Shown piece by piece: positions 44,870 through 54,479 of a DNA stretch of 64,000 nt; the stretch's first letter is position 1; each line of letters opens with the position of its first letter. The position numbers were made by a program, and so were the translations under genes. The DNA comes from Actimicrobium sp035984655 (GTDB lineage: Bacteria; Pseudomonadota; Gammaproteobacteria; Burkholderiales; Burkholderiaceae_D): assembly GCF_035984655.1 (NCBI RefSeq), contig NZ_JAXCHT010000019.1, positions 1 to 64,000 on the forward strand, given 5' to 3'. The notes below the pieces were generated by a model. The model searched no databases and had not been told where the DNA came from. It was given only the letters and a program-made list of their open reading frames with translations.

Positions 44870-46129
44870 ATGTTAAAAAATCTTCCGTTCGAATGGCTGG
44901 TCGGGATTCGCTACACCCGCGCCGGTCGCCGCAGTGGCCGCAACAGTTTCATCTCCTTCATTTCCTTGATTTCGATGGCCGGTATCGCGCTGGGTGTCGC
45001 CGCGCTGATTGTCGTGCTGTCGGTCATGAATGGCTTCCAGAAAGAAGTGCGCGACCGGATGTTGTCGGTGCTGTCGCACATCGAGGTGTATGAGCCCGGC
45101 ACCGGACTGGCCGACTGGCAAGCCACCGCCAAGGAAGCGTTCCTGGACAAGGAAGTCAAGGGCGCCGCACCGTACGTGGCCGGCCAGGCGATGATGACCC
45201 GTGACGGCGTCCTGCGCGGCGTGGTCGTGCGCGGGGTGTTGCCGGAACAGGAACCGAACGTCTCCGAAGTCGCGGCCCAGGTGCGGCAAGGCAAGTTTTC
45301 CGACCTGCGTGCCGGCGAGTTCAACATTGTGCTTGGCGGCGAACTGGCCCGTGCCATGCAGGCCGGCATTGGCGACCGCGTCACGCTGGTGGCGCCCGAG
45401 GGGCAGATCACACCGGCTGGCATCGTGCCGCGCTACAAGGCGTTCAAGGTGGTCGGCATCTTCGAGGCCGGACATTACGAATATGATTCGACGCTCGCCT
45501 TCATGCACATCGAGGATGCGCAAAAGATGTTCCGCCTGAATGCACCTTCTGGCGTGCGCCTGCGCATCGCCGACATGCAGCGTGCGCCGGAAGTGGCGCG
45601 CGACCTGTCGCATATCCTGAGCGGCAATGTGCTTATCAGCGACTGGTCCAAGCAAAACCGCACCTGGTTCGCCGCGGTACAGACTGAAAAACGCATGATG
45701 TTCATCATCCTGACCCTGATCATCGCCGTGGCCGCCTTCAATCTGGTCTCGACGCTGGTGATGACGGTGACCGACAAGCAGGCCGACATCGCCATCCTGC
45801 GCACGCTGGGTGCGTCGCCGCGTTCGATCATGAAAATTTTCATGATCCAGGGCGCGCTGGTGGGCCTGATCGGTACCGCCATTGGCGTCTCGCTCGGCGT
45901 GCTGGTGGCGCTGAATGTCGACGTGATCGTACCGGTGATCGAACACCTGCTCGGCGTGCAGTTCCTGCCGCGCGACATTTACCTGATCAGCGCCTTGCCG
46001 TCCGATTTGCGCTGGCCGGATGTCACCACCATCGGCTGTGTTGCCGTGGTGCTGGCATTCCTGGCGACGCTGTATCCGAGCTGGTGGGCGGCCCGTGTCA
46101 AACCTGCCGAGGCCTTGCGTTATGAGTGA
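44870..46129 (+). CDS. lolC: Lipoprotein-releasing permease LolC/LolE family
   Basis: From ATG 44870 it is 419 residues. The family start PFEWLVGIRYTRAGRR, an N-terminal membrane helix (LISMAGIALGVAALIVVLSV), a large periplasmic domain and three C-terminal helices (MMFIILTLIIAVAAFNLVST onward) follow the FtsX-type layout. With LolD it extracts mature lipoproteins from the inner membrane for LolA. Only one LolC/E-type permease gene is in this locus, so a LolF-like homodimer is possible. Confidence 0.93.
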   Translation: MLKNLPFEWLVGIRYTRAGRRSGRNSFISFISLISMAGIALGVAALIVVLSVMNGFQKEVRDRMLSVLSHIEVYEPGTGLADWQATAKEAFLDKEVKGAAPYVAGQAMMTRDGVLRGVVVRGVLPEQEPNVSEVAAQVRQGKFSDLRAGEFNIVLGGELARAMQAGIGDRVTLVAPEGQITPAGIVPRYKAFKVVGIFEAGHYEYDSTLAFMHIEDAQKMFRLNAPSGVRLRIADMQRAPEVARDLSHILSGNVLISDWSKQNRTWFAAVQTEKRMMFIILTLIIAVAAFNLVSTLVMTVTDKQADIAILRTLGASPRSIMKIFMIQGALVGLIGTAIGVSLGVLVALNVDVIVPVIEHLLGVQFLPRDIYLISALPSDLRWPDVTTIGCVAVVLAFLATLYPSWWAARVKPAEALRYE

Positions 46130-46823
46130 CGTTGTAATGAGTGACACCGTGCTGTCGTGCGAGGGGTTGAGCAAGACCTTCACCCAGGGTAAATATTCGG
46201 TCGATGTGCTGCGCGGCATTGATTTCAATGTTCAAAAAGGCGAGCGCGTTGCCATCGTCGGCGCCTCCGGTTCCGGCAAATCGACGTTGCTGCATCTGCT
46301 CGGCGGACTCGATACGCCCAGCACCGGCAAGGTCACGCTGCTGGGACACGACTTTGCCAATCTGCCGGAAAAAACCCGCGGCGACCTGCGTAATCGCTCG
46401 CTCGGTTTCGTGTACCAGTTTCATCACCTGCTGCCGGAGTTTTCCGCGCTCGATAACGTCGCGATGCCGCTGCTGATTCGCCGCGTGGCGCGCGCGGAGG
46501 CACATGACGCGGCCCGCAAGATCCTGGCGCGGGTCGGCCTCGAAAAGCGCATCACCCATGTCCCGGGCGAGTTGTCCGGCGGCGAACGGCAACGCGTGGC
46601 GCTGGCGCGTGCGCTGGTCACGCAGCCGGCCTGCGTACTGGCCGACGAGCCGACCGGCAACCTCGATCGCGGCACTGCGCACCAGACCTTCGATCTGATG
46701 CTGGAGTTGTCGCGCACGCTGGGCACCTCGTTCGTGATCGTCACCCACGACGTGGAACTGGCGCGCCATTGCGACCGCATCCTGCGGCTGTCCGAACGCG
46801 GACTGGAACCCTACTCGGAATAA
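46122..46823 (+). CDS. lolD: Lipoprotein-releasing ATP-binding protein LolD
   Basis: A 233-residue ABC ATPase whose ATG overlaps the lolC stop (8 bp). Walker A GASGSGKSTLLHLLGGLD, Q-loop VYQFHHLLPEF, signature LSGGERQRVALARAL and Walker B CVLADEPTGNLD are all present. The FHHLLPEF stretch is the LolD-characteristic motif. It energises lipoprotein release by the LolC-type permease. Confidence 0.96.
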   Translation: MSDVVMSDTVLSCEGLSKTFTQGKYSVDVLRGIDFNVQKGERVAIVGASGSGKSTLLHLLGGLDTPSTGKVTLLGHDFANLPEKTRGDLRNRSLGFVYQFHHLLPEFSALDNVAMPLLIRRVARAEAHDAARKILARVGLEKRITHVPGELSGGERQRVALARALVTQPACVLADEPTGNLDRGTAHQTFDLMLELSRTLGTSFVIVTHDVELARHCDRILRLSERGLEPYSE

Positions 46824-46833
46824 ACCTGGCGCC

Positions 46834-47631
46834 ATGTGGATCGACACGCATTGTCACCTTGACGCCGGCGAATTCGCCGGCGAACACGATGCCATTGCCG
46901 TGCAGGCCGCCGGGCAGGGCGTGGCGCGGATTGTGATTCCGGCGGTCGAACGCGCCAATTTTGCGACCGTGGCAGCGCTGGCCGCGGCCAATGCGAATTG
47001 CGTCTACGCGCTCGGCATTCATCCGATGTTTGTCGCTCGCGCTGAACTGGCCGACCTGCAGGCGCTGCGCGACCTGATCCCGCATGCCCTGCAGGACCCG
47101 AACTTTGTCGCGATCGGCGAGATCGGGCTCGACTTCTTCATCCCCGAACTGAACGTTGGCCCGTTGCGCCAGAAACAGGAACACTTCTACGCCGAGCAGT
47201 TGAAAATCGCGCGCGATTTCAATCTGCCGGTGTTATTGCATGTGCGGCGTTCGCTCGATATCGTCCTCAAGTATTTGCGCCGCATCCCCGTCAGCGGCGG
47301 CTGCGCGCACGCCTTCAATGGCAGCTTTCAGCAAGCCGCGGCGTTCATCGACCTGGGCTTCAAGCTGGGGTTCGGCGGTGCGATGACCTTCACGCGCGCG
47401 CTGCAAATTCGACGGCTGGCAACCGAATTGCCGCTCGCGGCACTGGTGCTGGAAACCGACGCACCGGATATCGCGCCGGCGTGGCTGCATCCCGCCCGCA
47501 ACGAACCGTGCCAGATTCCCGCCATCGGCGCGGTGCTGGCGGAACTGCGCGGTATCAGCCTCGACGCGGTTGCGGCCGCGACCAATGCCAATGCCCTGGT
47601 TGCCATGCCGCGACTGATCCTGCCATTCTGA
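46834..47631 (+). CDS. tatD: TatD-family metal-dependent hydrolase
   Basis: A 265-residue TIM-barrel hydrolase: MWIDTHCHLDAGEF at the start with the metal-binding HxH, GEIGLDFF, LLHVRRSLDIVLKYL, CAHAFNGSFQQAAAFI and LVLETDAPDIAP. TatD proteins are Mg-dependent 3'-5' DNA exonucleases and deoxyribonucleases with DNA repair or quality-control roles. It follows lolD by 10 bp and precedes comEC by 6 bp. Confidence 0.92.
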   Translation: MWIDTHCHLDAGEFAGEHDAIAVQAAGQGVARIVIPAVERANFATVAALAAANANCVYALGIHPMFVARAELADLQALRDLIPHALQDPNFVAIGEIGLDFFIPELNVGPLRQKQEHFYAEQLKIARDFNLPVLLHVRRSLDIVLKYLRRIPVSGGCAHAFNGSFQQAAAFIDLGFKLGFGGAMTFTRALQIRRLATELPLAALVLETDAPDIAPAWLHPARNEPCQIPAIGAVLAELRGISLDAVAAATNANALVAMPRLILPF

Positions 47632-47637
47632 TTGTCG

Positions 47638-50054
47638 ATGCGCGGCGTATTGATCGGCTTTGCGGTGGGAGTGTGCGTGTTGCAGATGCAGGCGCAGTTG
47701 TTGCCGGTGGCGGCCGCCGCGGCCATTCTTCTCGTCGCCTCGTGCGCGTTGGGGCTGTCGCGCCGGATCATGCGCGCCCGCCTGCGTGTTCCTCTCCATT
47801 TGACGTGCGGTGCGGCCATCGGCTTCGCCTGGGCGACACTGATTGCGCAGCTGTACTTGCAGCAGGAATTGCCGTTGGCCCTCGAAGGCCGCGATGTCAC
47901 CGTGATCGGCACCATCGACAATCTGCCGGACAACGCCGAGCAGGGCGTGCGTTTCAATTTTGCGGTGGAGCGCGTCCTGCCGCTCGATGGCGTGGTTCCG
48001 ACTTTGCCGCCGAAACTGGCGCTGATGTGGTCGGCCGGTTTTCATGGCCAGCCGACGCAGGCGGTCGGTGATGTCCAGCCGGGCGAACGCTGGCAACTGA
48101 CGGTCCGGCTGGCGCGACCGCACGGCAATGCCAATCCCTACGGTTTCGATTACGAAGCGTGGCTGCTGGAACAGCGACTGCGCGCGACCGGCTCGGTGCG
48201 GTCCGATGACAACCCATCGCGTGCCAATGTGCGACTCGACCGGTTCGTGTTCAGTCCCGGCAACCTGGTCGAGCACAGTCGCGCCTGGTTGCGCGCGCGC
48301 ACCTTGCCACGCTGCCGGGCCAGCGCTATGCCGGCGTGCTGGTGGCGCTGGTGGTCGGCGATCAGCGCGGCGTGCCGCAATCTGACTGGACCATCTTCAC
48401 ACGCACCGGCATCGGCCATCTGATCTCGATTTCAGGACTGCACATCACGATGGTGGCCGGCTTGTTTGCGCTGCTTGGAAACGCCTTGTGGCGGCGCTCG
48501 TTCTTTACGCAGGAGGCCTTGCCGCTGCGTTTGCCGGCGCAGCAATTTGCCGCGTTGGTGGGGGTCGGCACTGCACTGCTGTATGTGCTGCTGGCCGGCT
48601 GGGGCGTACCGGCGCAACGCACGCTGTACATGCTGGCGGTAGTGGCGGCGGCACTCTGGTGTGGCCGGCTGACCAGCGTGTCGCATGTGCTGTGCCTGGC
48701 GCTGGGCGTGGTGCTGCTGCTCGATCCGTGGGCCGTGCTCGCGCCCGGCTTCTGGCTCTCGTTCGGCGCGGTGGCGACGATCCTGTACGCGTCGGTGGGA
48801 CGGGTCGCCAGCGCCGCTGGCACAAGCCGCTGGCAACGCATCCGTGTCGCGCTGCGTCCGCACATCCACACCCAATATGTCGTCACGGTCGGCCTGGTGC
48901 CGTTGACGCTGCTGCTGTTCGGTCAGGTCTCGCTGATCAGTCCGGTGGCCAATGCGGTGGCGATTCCGCTGATCAGCCTGATCGTCACGCCGCTTGCCCT
49001 GATCGGCAGCGTGGCGCCAATGCCGGTCGGCGGCTGGCTGCTCGGGCTGGGGCACGGCTGCATCGAGATGCTGGCACTGGCGCTGGGCTGGTTCAGCCAG
49101 CTGCCGATGGCGGTCTGGAACGCGCCGGTGCCGGCGCCATGGATGTTCGCCCTGGCCGCCATCGGCACGCTGTGGCTGCTGACGCCACGCGGCTGGCCGG
49201 TGCGCTGGGCCGGCTGGGTCGGCTGGTTGCCGCTGCTGGTGAATGCACCGACGCATCCGGCTGATGGTGAATTCAGGGTGCTGGCGTTTGATGTCGGACA
49301 GGGCATGGCGTTGTTGATCGAGACCGCCCAGCACCGCCTCCTGTACGACACCGGACCGGCCTATTCGCCGGGCTCGGATGGCGCCAGCCGGGTGATCGTG
49401 CCGTATCTGAAAGCGCGCGGGATTACGCGGCTCGATGCGCTGGTGATCTCGCACAGCGATGCCGACCATGCCGGCGGCGGGTTGTCGCTGCTTGATGCGC
49501 TGCCGGTCGGTCTGGTGACCACGTCGCTGCCGCCCGACCATGCCATCGTGCGGGCGGCGCCGCAGCACCGTCGCTGCCTGGCAGGCCAGAAGTGGAGCTG
49601 GGATGGTGTCACCTTCGAAATGCTGTATCCGGCAGCGGCGATTTACGACAGCGACAAATGGAAGCCGAATGCGCACAGCTGCACGCTGAAGGTCTCGCGC
49701 AGCAGCGCATCGATGCTGCTGCCGGGCGATATCGAGGCAATCCAGGAAATCGAAATGATCAACGCCATGCCCGACAAACTGCGCAGCACGGTGCTGCTGG
49801 CGCCCCATCATGGCAGCGGCACCTCGTCGACCGACGCCTTTCTGGCGGCCGTGCAACCGACGCTGGCGCTGTTCCAGGTCGGCTACCGCAATCGCTACGG
49901 GCATCCGAAAGCGGAAGTCTTTGCCCGCTACGGCGAGCACAACATTGCGCGCATTCGTACCGATGTTGCCGGCGCAATCACATTACAATTCGCGCACGAC
50001 CTGACCTGGAGTACTTACCGCCTCGACCATCCCCGCTACTGGTATGGCCGATGA
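47638..50054 (+). pseudogene. comEC: ComEC/Rec2 DNA uptake channel gene split by a frameshift
   Basis: The upstream frame (47638 to about 48300) encodes the N-terminal membrane segments and OB-like domain, ending LVEHSRAWLRAR. The second frame (from about 48300 to 50054) continues with LPGQRYAGVLVALVVGDQRG, the competence domain (GIGHLISISGLHITMVAG) and a metallo-beta-lactamase domain (FDVGQGMALLIE, SHSDADHAGGG). Removing one GC from the (GC)5 tract at 48291-48300 joins them exactly. ComEC moves transforming DNA across the inner membrane. The break may be a real mutation, slippage variation or a sequence error. Confidence 0.85.
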
Positions 50055-50871
50055 CGCATCCCACATGACCAAACCGATTCTGCATTTTGCCCACGCCAAC
50101 AGTTTTCCGGCCGATACCTACCGGGTATTTTTTCGTGCGCTCGCGCCGCATTACGACGTCCAGGCGCTGGCCATGCATGCGCACAATCCACGCTATCCGG
50201 TCGCCAATGGCTGGGCCGCGTTGCAGCGCGAGCTGGAAGATGAACTGGCGCAGCGCTACACGACCCCGGTGATTCTGGTCGGCCATTCGCTGGGCGGCAT
50301 GCTCAGCCTGATGGCGGCCAAGGCGCGGCCCGATCTGGTGCGCTGCGTGGTGTTGCTGGATTCGCCAGTGGTGGCGGGCTGGCGCGCCATGGCACTGCGG
50401 CTGGCGAAGGCCGGACGTTTTGACAAACGCTTTTCGCCGGCGCAGTTTTCCGAACGCCGCCGCATCCTGTGGGCCGACACCGACGAGGCGTACAGGCATT
50501 TTGCCGCCAAGCCGATGTTCGCGATCTGGCCGGAGCAGGTGCTGCGCGACTACGTCGAACAGGGCACGGTGCCGCATGCGCAGGGCGTCACGCTGCGCTT
50601 TCGGCGCGAAATCGAAACCGCGGTGTACCGGGCCCTGCCGCATCATCTGGGCAAGCTCGCCGGCGGACGTTTTCCGGTGCCGGTGGGCTTCATCGGCGGG
50701 CGCGATTCGGTCGAATGCCGCCAGGCCGGCATGGCGGCGACGCGCCGTCTGGTCGGAAAGCATCTTGCTATGCTGCCCGGCGGGCATCTGTTTCCGATGG
50801 AAGCGCCCGAGGCCGCGGCGCAGGCCACCCATGCGATGATTCAACAATTACTTCAGGAGTCCGGACGATGA
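50044..50871 (+). CDS. Alpha/beta hydrolase
   Basis: Up to 275 residues from ATG 50044, or from ATG 50065 (MTKPILHFAHAN). HFAHANSFPADTYRVFFRAL gives an oxyanion-type loop, GHSLGGMLSLMAAK contains the nucleophile Ser, and GGHLFPMEAPE holds the catalytic His. It is a soluble esterase-like enzyme of unknown substrate. It overlaps comEC by 11 bp and the next gene by 4 bp (ATGA), so the genes are translationally coupled. Confidence 0.87.
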   Translation: MADDASHMTKPILHFAHANSFPADTYRVFFRALAPHYDVQALAMHAHNPRYPVANGWAALQRELEDELAQRYTTPVILVGHSLGGMLSLMAAKARPDLVRCVVLLDSPVVAGWRAMALRLAKAGRFDKRFSPAQFSERRRILWADTDEAYRHFAAKPMFAIWPEQVLRDYVEQGTVPHAQGVTLRFRREIETAVYRALPHHLGKLAGGRFPVPVGFIGGRDSVECRQAGMAATRRLVGKHLAMLPGGHLFPMEAPEAAAQATHAMIQQLLQESGR

Positions 50872-51794
50872 GATTGCCAATCCGTGTCGCGCTAATCGCG
50901 TTGCTGGCCTGCAGCGGCTCGGCCGCGCTGGCGCAGAGCTGGGCCGATGCACGCCGCGTGCGTGACGAAGGGCAGGCTTCGGTGACGGTCGAGATCGATA
51001 ACGACAGTCTGTTGCTCAACAAGGACGATGGCTTCTACACCAGCGGCGCGCGCTTTGGCGAACGTTTTGACTTGCATCGCGACGGCTTGCTGGAGGTGGT
51101 CGGCTGGCGTATCGGACAGGAGTTGTACACGCCTTCCGATATCAAGCTGCCGCCGACGCTGGTCGGGCCGCCGGATCATCCGTATGCGGCCTGGCTGTTC
51201 GGTGGCGTCTATCGCGAACAGCATCGGACCGATGGCACGCACTGGAAGGCCGGTCTTGATCTCGGCTGCCTCGGCCCCTGTGCCGGTGGCGAATGGACCC
51301 AGACCCATTTGCATCGCCTGATCAGCCAACCCGAACCGAAAGGCTGGTCGCGCCAAGTGCGCAACGAATTCGGCGCAGTGCTGTACGGCGAGCTGGCGCC
51401 GGTGCGCTGGCAGCTTGCCAATGCCGTCGACCTGACGCCCACGCTGCAGGCCCGTCTCGGCAATATCTTCACCGACGCCGGCGCCAGCCTGCAATTGCGT
51501 GCCGGACGACTCAATGCGCTGCCGGACCAGTCGACGCTGCATGGCTTCATGCGCATCGAGGCACGTGCGGTGGCCTACAACGCCAGCCTGCAAGGCGGCC
51601 TGTTTTCCAGCGACAGTCCGCATACGGTGACGCCGAAACGGCTGGTGGCCGAGGCCGAGGCTGGCGCCGTCTGGATCAGCGCGCCGTTCTCCGCGAGCGT
51701 CTCGGTGGTCCGGCGCGGCAACGAAATACGGGATCTGCCAGACAGCGTCGGTGCGCAGAGTTTCGTGCGCTTGCTGTTCTCCTACGCGCTGTAA
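50868..51794 (+). CDS. LpxR-like outer-membrane lipid A deacylase
   Basis: From ATG 50868 it is 308 residues with a signal peptide ending at SAALAQ. The segments VTVEIDNDSLLLNKDDGFYTSG and LGPCAGGEWTQTHLHRLI match the LpxR family (DUF2219), including the Asn-Asp pair, Thr and His of the active site. The C-terminus ends in an aromatic beta-strand (FVRLLFSYAL), as in beta-barrels. It probably removes 3'-linked acyl chains from lipid A; this is inference from family. Confidence 0.85.
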   Translation: MRLPIRVALIALLACSGSAALAQSWADARRVRDEGQASVTVEIDNDSLLLNKDDGFYTSGARFGERFDLHRDGLLEVVGWRIGQELYTPSDIKLPPTLVGPPDHPYAAWLFGGVYREQHRTDGTHWKAGLDLGCLGPCAGGEWTQTHLHRLISQPEPKGWSRQVRNEFGAVLYGELAPVRWQLANAVDLTPTLQARLGNIFTDAGASLQLRAGRLNALPDQSTLHGFMRIEARAVAYNASLQGGLFSSDSPHTVTPKRLVAEAEAGAVWISAPFSASVSVVRRGNEIRDLPDSVGAQSFVRLLFSYAL

Positions 51795-51883
51795 CGACCA
51801 ATTGCGCGCCGCGTCGCGCTGCGGCGTGCCAACTGGACGCGCAGAAAAGACCGCAATTGCTCGGTTGGCACACCAGCTTGCGG

Positions 51884-51918
51884 TATAATTTCAATTTCCC
51901 GCACGTGCCGTTCGGCAC
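51884..51918 (+). promoter_or_regulatory. pyrG promoter -10 and leader hairpin
   Basis: TATAAT at 51884-51889 is a perfect -10 hexamer; no good -35 is found at the usual spacing. The leader then holds GTGCCG-TT-CGGCAC (51905-51918), a perfect 6-bp hairpin 8 bases before the ATG, and no clear Shine-Dalgarno. Confidence 0.5.
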
Positions 51919-51926
51919 CATCTGCA

Positions 51927-53585
51927 ATGACCAAGTTTGTCTTCGTTACTGGCGGCGTCGTGTCTTCCCTTGGCAAAGGGATTGCCGCCGCCTCCCTCGC
52001 TGCGATCCTCGAATCGCGCGGCCTGAAAGTCACTCTCCTGAAACTGGATCCGTACATCAACGTTGATCCAGGCACAATGAGTCCATTCCAGCACGGTGAA
52101 GTGTTCGTCACCGACGACGGGGCCGAAACCGACCTCGACCTCGGTCACTACGAGCGCTTCATCACGGCCAAGATGCGCAAGGTGAATAACTTCACCACCG
52201 GCCAGATCTACGAATCGGTGATCCGCAAGGAGCGTCGCGGCGAATATCTGGGCAAGACCGTCCAGGTCATTCCGCATATCACCAATGAAATCCAGGATTA
52301 CATCCATCGCGGCGCCGAAGGCTACAACGTGGCACTGGTTGAAATCGGCGGTACGGTCGGTGACATCGAATCGCTGCCGTTTCTCGAAGCAGTGCGCCAG
52401 CTGAGCCTGCGCGCCGGTCGCAATGCAGCCGCATTCGTGCATCTGACGCTGGTGCCGTATCTGGTGTCGGCCGGTGAACTCAAGACCAAGCCGACCCAGC
52501 ACAGCGTCCAGAAGCTGCGCGAAATCGGTATCTTCCCGGACGCGCTGCTGTGCCGCGCCGATCGGCCGATCCCGGACGACGAGCGCGCCAAGATTTCGCT
52601 GTTCTCGAACGTGCCGGAAGATGCCGTGATTTCGGTCTGGGATGCCGACACGATTTACAAGATCCCGCAGATGCTGTTCGACCAGGGTCTCGACAAGATT
52701 GTCTGCGACAAGCTCGGCCTGTCGCCCAAGCCGGCCGATCTGTCGATGTGGACCCGTCTGGTGCATGCGCTCGAAAATCCGAAATACGACGTCACCATCG
52801 GCATGGTCGGCAAATACGTCGACCTGACCGAGTCGTACAAGTCGTTGACGGAAGCACTGCGTCACGCCGGTATCCATACCGAAAGCCGGGTCAACATCGA
52901 GTATCTGGATTCCGAGGAAATCGAATTGACCGGCACCGCCGGACTGGCCAAATACGACGCCATCCTGGTACCGGGCGGTTTCGGCAAGCGCGGTGTCGAG
53001 GGCAAGATTGCTGCCGCCCGTTACGCCCGCGAACACAAGATCCCGTACCTCGGCATTTGCCTCGGCATGCAGGTCGCGTTGCTGGAATATGCCCGCAACA
53101 AGGCCGGGCTGACCAAGGCCAATTCGACCGAATTCGACAATGAGACCGAGCAGCCGGTGGTGGCCCTGATCAACGAGTGGCAAAACCACGACGGCAAGGT
53201 GGAAAAGCGCGACATCAATTCCGACCTCGGCGGCACCATGCGGCTGGGCGCGCAAACCTGCGCGGTCAAGCCCGGCACGCTGGCGGCCGAAATCTACGGC
53301 AATGTCGTCACCGAACGCCATCGTCATCGCTACGAAGCCAACAACCATTACCTCGCGCGGGTCGAAGAGGCCGGGCTGATCGTGTCGGCCCGCACCCCGA
53401 CCGAAGACCTGTGTGAAATCATGGAATTGCCACGCACCGGCGAAAATGCCCATCCCTGGTACATCGGCGTGCAATACCATCCGGAGTTCAAATCGACCCC
53501 GCGCGATGGCCATCCGCTGTTCATTTCGTTCGTGCGCGCAGCGCTGGCGCACAAGCAGGCCAACCAGTTGAAGGATGCGGCATGA
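51927..53585 (+). CDS. pyrG: CTP synthase
   Basis: A 552-residue enzyme. The synthase domain begins TKFVFVTGGVVSSLGKGIAA (P-loop) and has FQHGEVFVTDDGAETDLDLG. The glutamine amidotransferase domain has YLGICLGMQVALLEY (nucleophile Cys) and a C-terminal YHPEFKSTP with the catalytic His. It converts UTP to CTP using glutamine and ATP. It overlaps kdsA by 4 bp and begins the pyrG-kdsA-eno-ftsB cluster. Confidence 0.98.
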   Translation: MTKFVFVTGGVVSSLGKGIAAASLAAILESRGLKVTLLKLDPYINVDPGTMSPFQHGEVFVTDDGAETDLDLGHYERFITAKMRKVNNFTTGQIYESVIRKERRGEYLGKTVQVIPHITNEIQDYIHRGAEGYNVALVEIGGTVGDIESLPFLEAVRQLSLRAGRNAAAFVHLTLVPYLVSAGELKTKPTQHSVQKLREIGIFPDALLCRADRPIPDDERAKISLFSNVPEDAVISVWDADTIYKIPQMLFDQGLDKIVCDKLGLSPKPADLSMWTRLVHALENPKYDVTIGMVGKYVDLTESYKSLTEALRHAGIHTESRVNIEYLDSEEIELTGTAGLAKYDAILVPGGFGKRGVEGKIAAARYAREHKIPYLGICLGMQVALLEYARNKAGLTKANSTEFDNETEQPVVALINEWQNHDGKVEKRDINSDLGGTMRLGAQTCAVKPGTLAAEIYGNVVTERHRHRYEANNHYLARVEEAGLIVSARTPTEDLCEIMELPRTGENAHPWYIGVQYHPEFKSTPRDGHPLFISFVRAALAHKQANQLKDAA

Positions 53586-54436
53586 AACTCTGCGGTTTTG
53601 AGATCGGACTCGATCAACCTTTCTTTCTGATTGCCGGTCCCTGCGTGATCGAATCGCGCCAGATGGCGATGGATACGGCCGGCCAGCTCAAGGAAATCAC
53701 CGCCGCGCTCGGCATCCCGTTCATCTACAAGTCATCGTTCGACAAGGCCAATCGCTCGTCCGGGACCTCGTTCCGCGGCCTCGGCATGGAAAAGGGCCTT
53801 GAGATCCTCGGCGACGTCAAAAAGCAATTGCAGGTCCCGGTGCTGACCGACATCCATTCGATCGAGGAAATCAAGCCGGTCTCGGCGGTGGTTGATGTGC
53901 TGCAGACACCGGCCTTCCTGTGTCGTCAAACTGACTTCATTCACGCATGCGCCCAATCGGGACGCCCTGTGAATATCAAAAAAGGTCAGTTCCTGGCGCC
54001 GCACGATATGGTCAACGTGATCGACAAGGCGCGTGCCGCCGCTCGGGAAGCCGGTCTGCCGGACGACAACTTCATGGCGTGCGAACGCGGAGTCTCGTTT
54101 GGCTACAACAATCTGGTGTCGGACATGCGTTCGCTCGCGATCATGCGCGAAACACGCTGCCCGATCGTCTTCGACGCCACCCACTCGGTGCAGTTGCCGG
54201 GCGGGCAGGGCAGTTCCTCCGGCGGCCAGCGCGAATTCGTGCCGGTGCTGGCGCGGGCTGCGATTGCTGTCGGGATTTCGGGATTGTTCATGGAAACCCA
54301 TCCGAATCCGGCCGAAGCCAAATCCGATGGCCCGAATGCGGTGCCGCTGGGACGCATGCAGGAATTGTTGAGCACGCTCATCGAACTCGATCGCGTGGTC
54401 AAGAAGAACGGTTTCCTCGAAACCAGCTTCGCCTGA
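53582..54436 (+). CDS. kdsA: 3-deoxy-8-phosphooctulonate (KDO-8-P) synthase
   Basis: A 284-residue aldolase-type enzyme with FFLIAGPCVIESRQMA, YKSSFDKANRSSGTSFRG, KKGQFLAPHDM and FDATHSVQLPGG. It condenses arabinose 5-phosphate and PEP to KDO-8-P in lipopolysaccharide core synthesis. The CxxN/HxxN features match the metal-independent class loosely. It lies between pyrG and eno, as in many proteobacteria. Confidence 0.97.
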   Translation: MKLCGFEIGLDQPFFLIAGPCVIESRQMAMDTAGQLKEITAALGIPFIYKSSFDKANRSSGTSFRGLGMEKGLEILGDVKKQLQVPVLTDIHSIEEIKPVSAVVDVLQTPAFLCRQTDFIHACAQSGRPVNIKKGQFLAPHDMVNVIDKARAAAREAGLPDDNFMACERGVSFGYNNLVSDMRSLAIMRETRCPIVFDATHSVQLPGGQGSSSGGQREFVPVLARAAIAVGISGLFMETHPNPAEAKSDGPNAVPLGRMQELLSTLIELDRVVKKNGFLETSFA

Positions 54437-54479
54437 CACGATTCAACCATTTCAATTACAGCAAATTCAGGAGAACCCC

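Noticed and set aside
51891..53552. 553-residue minus-strand frame opposite pyrG
   Set aside because: His/Gln-rich shadow of a highly conserved plus-strand gene.
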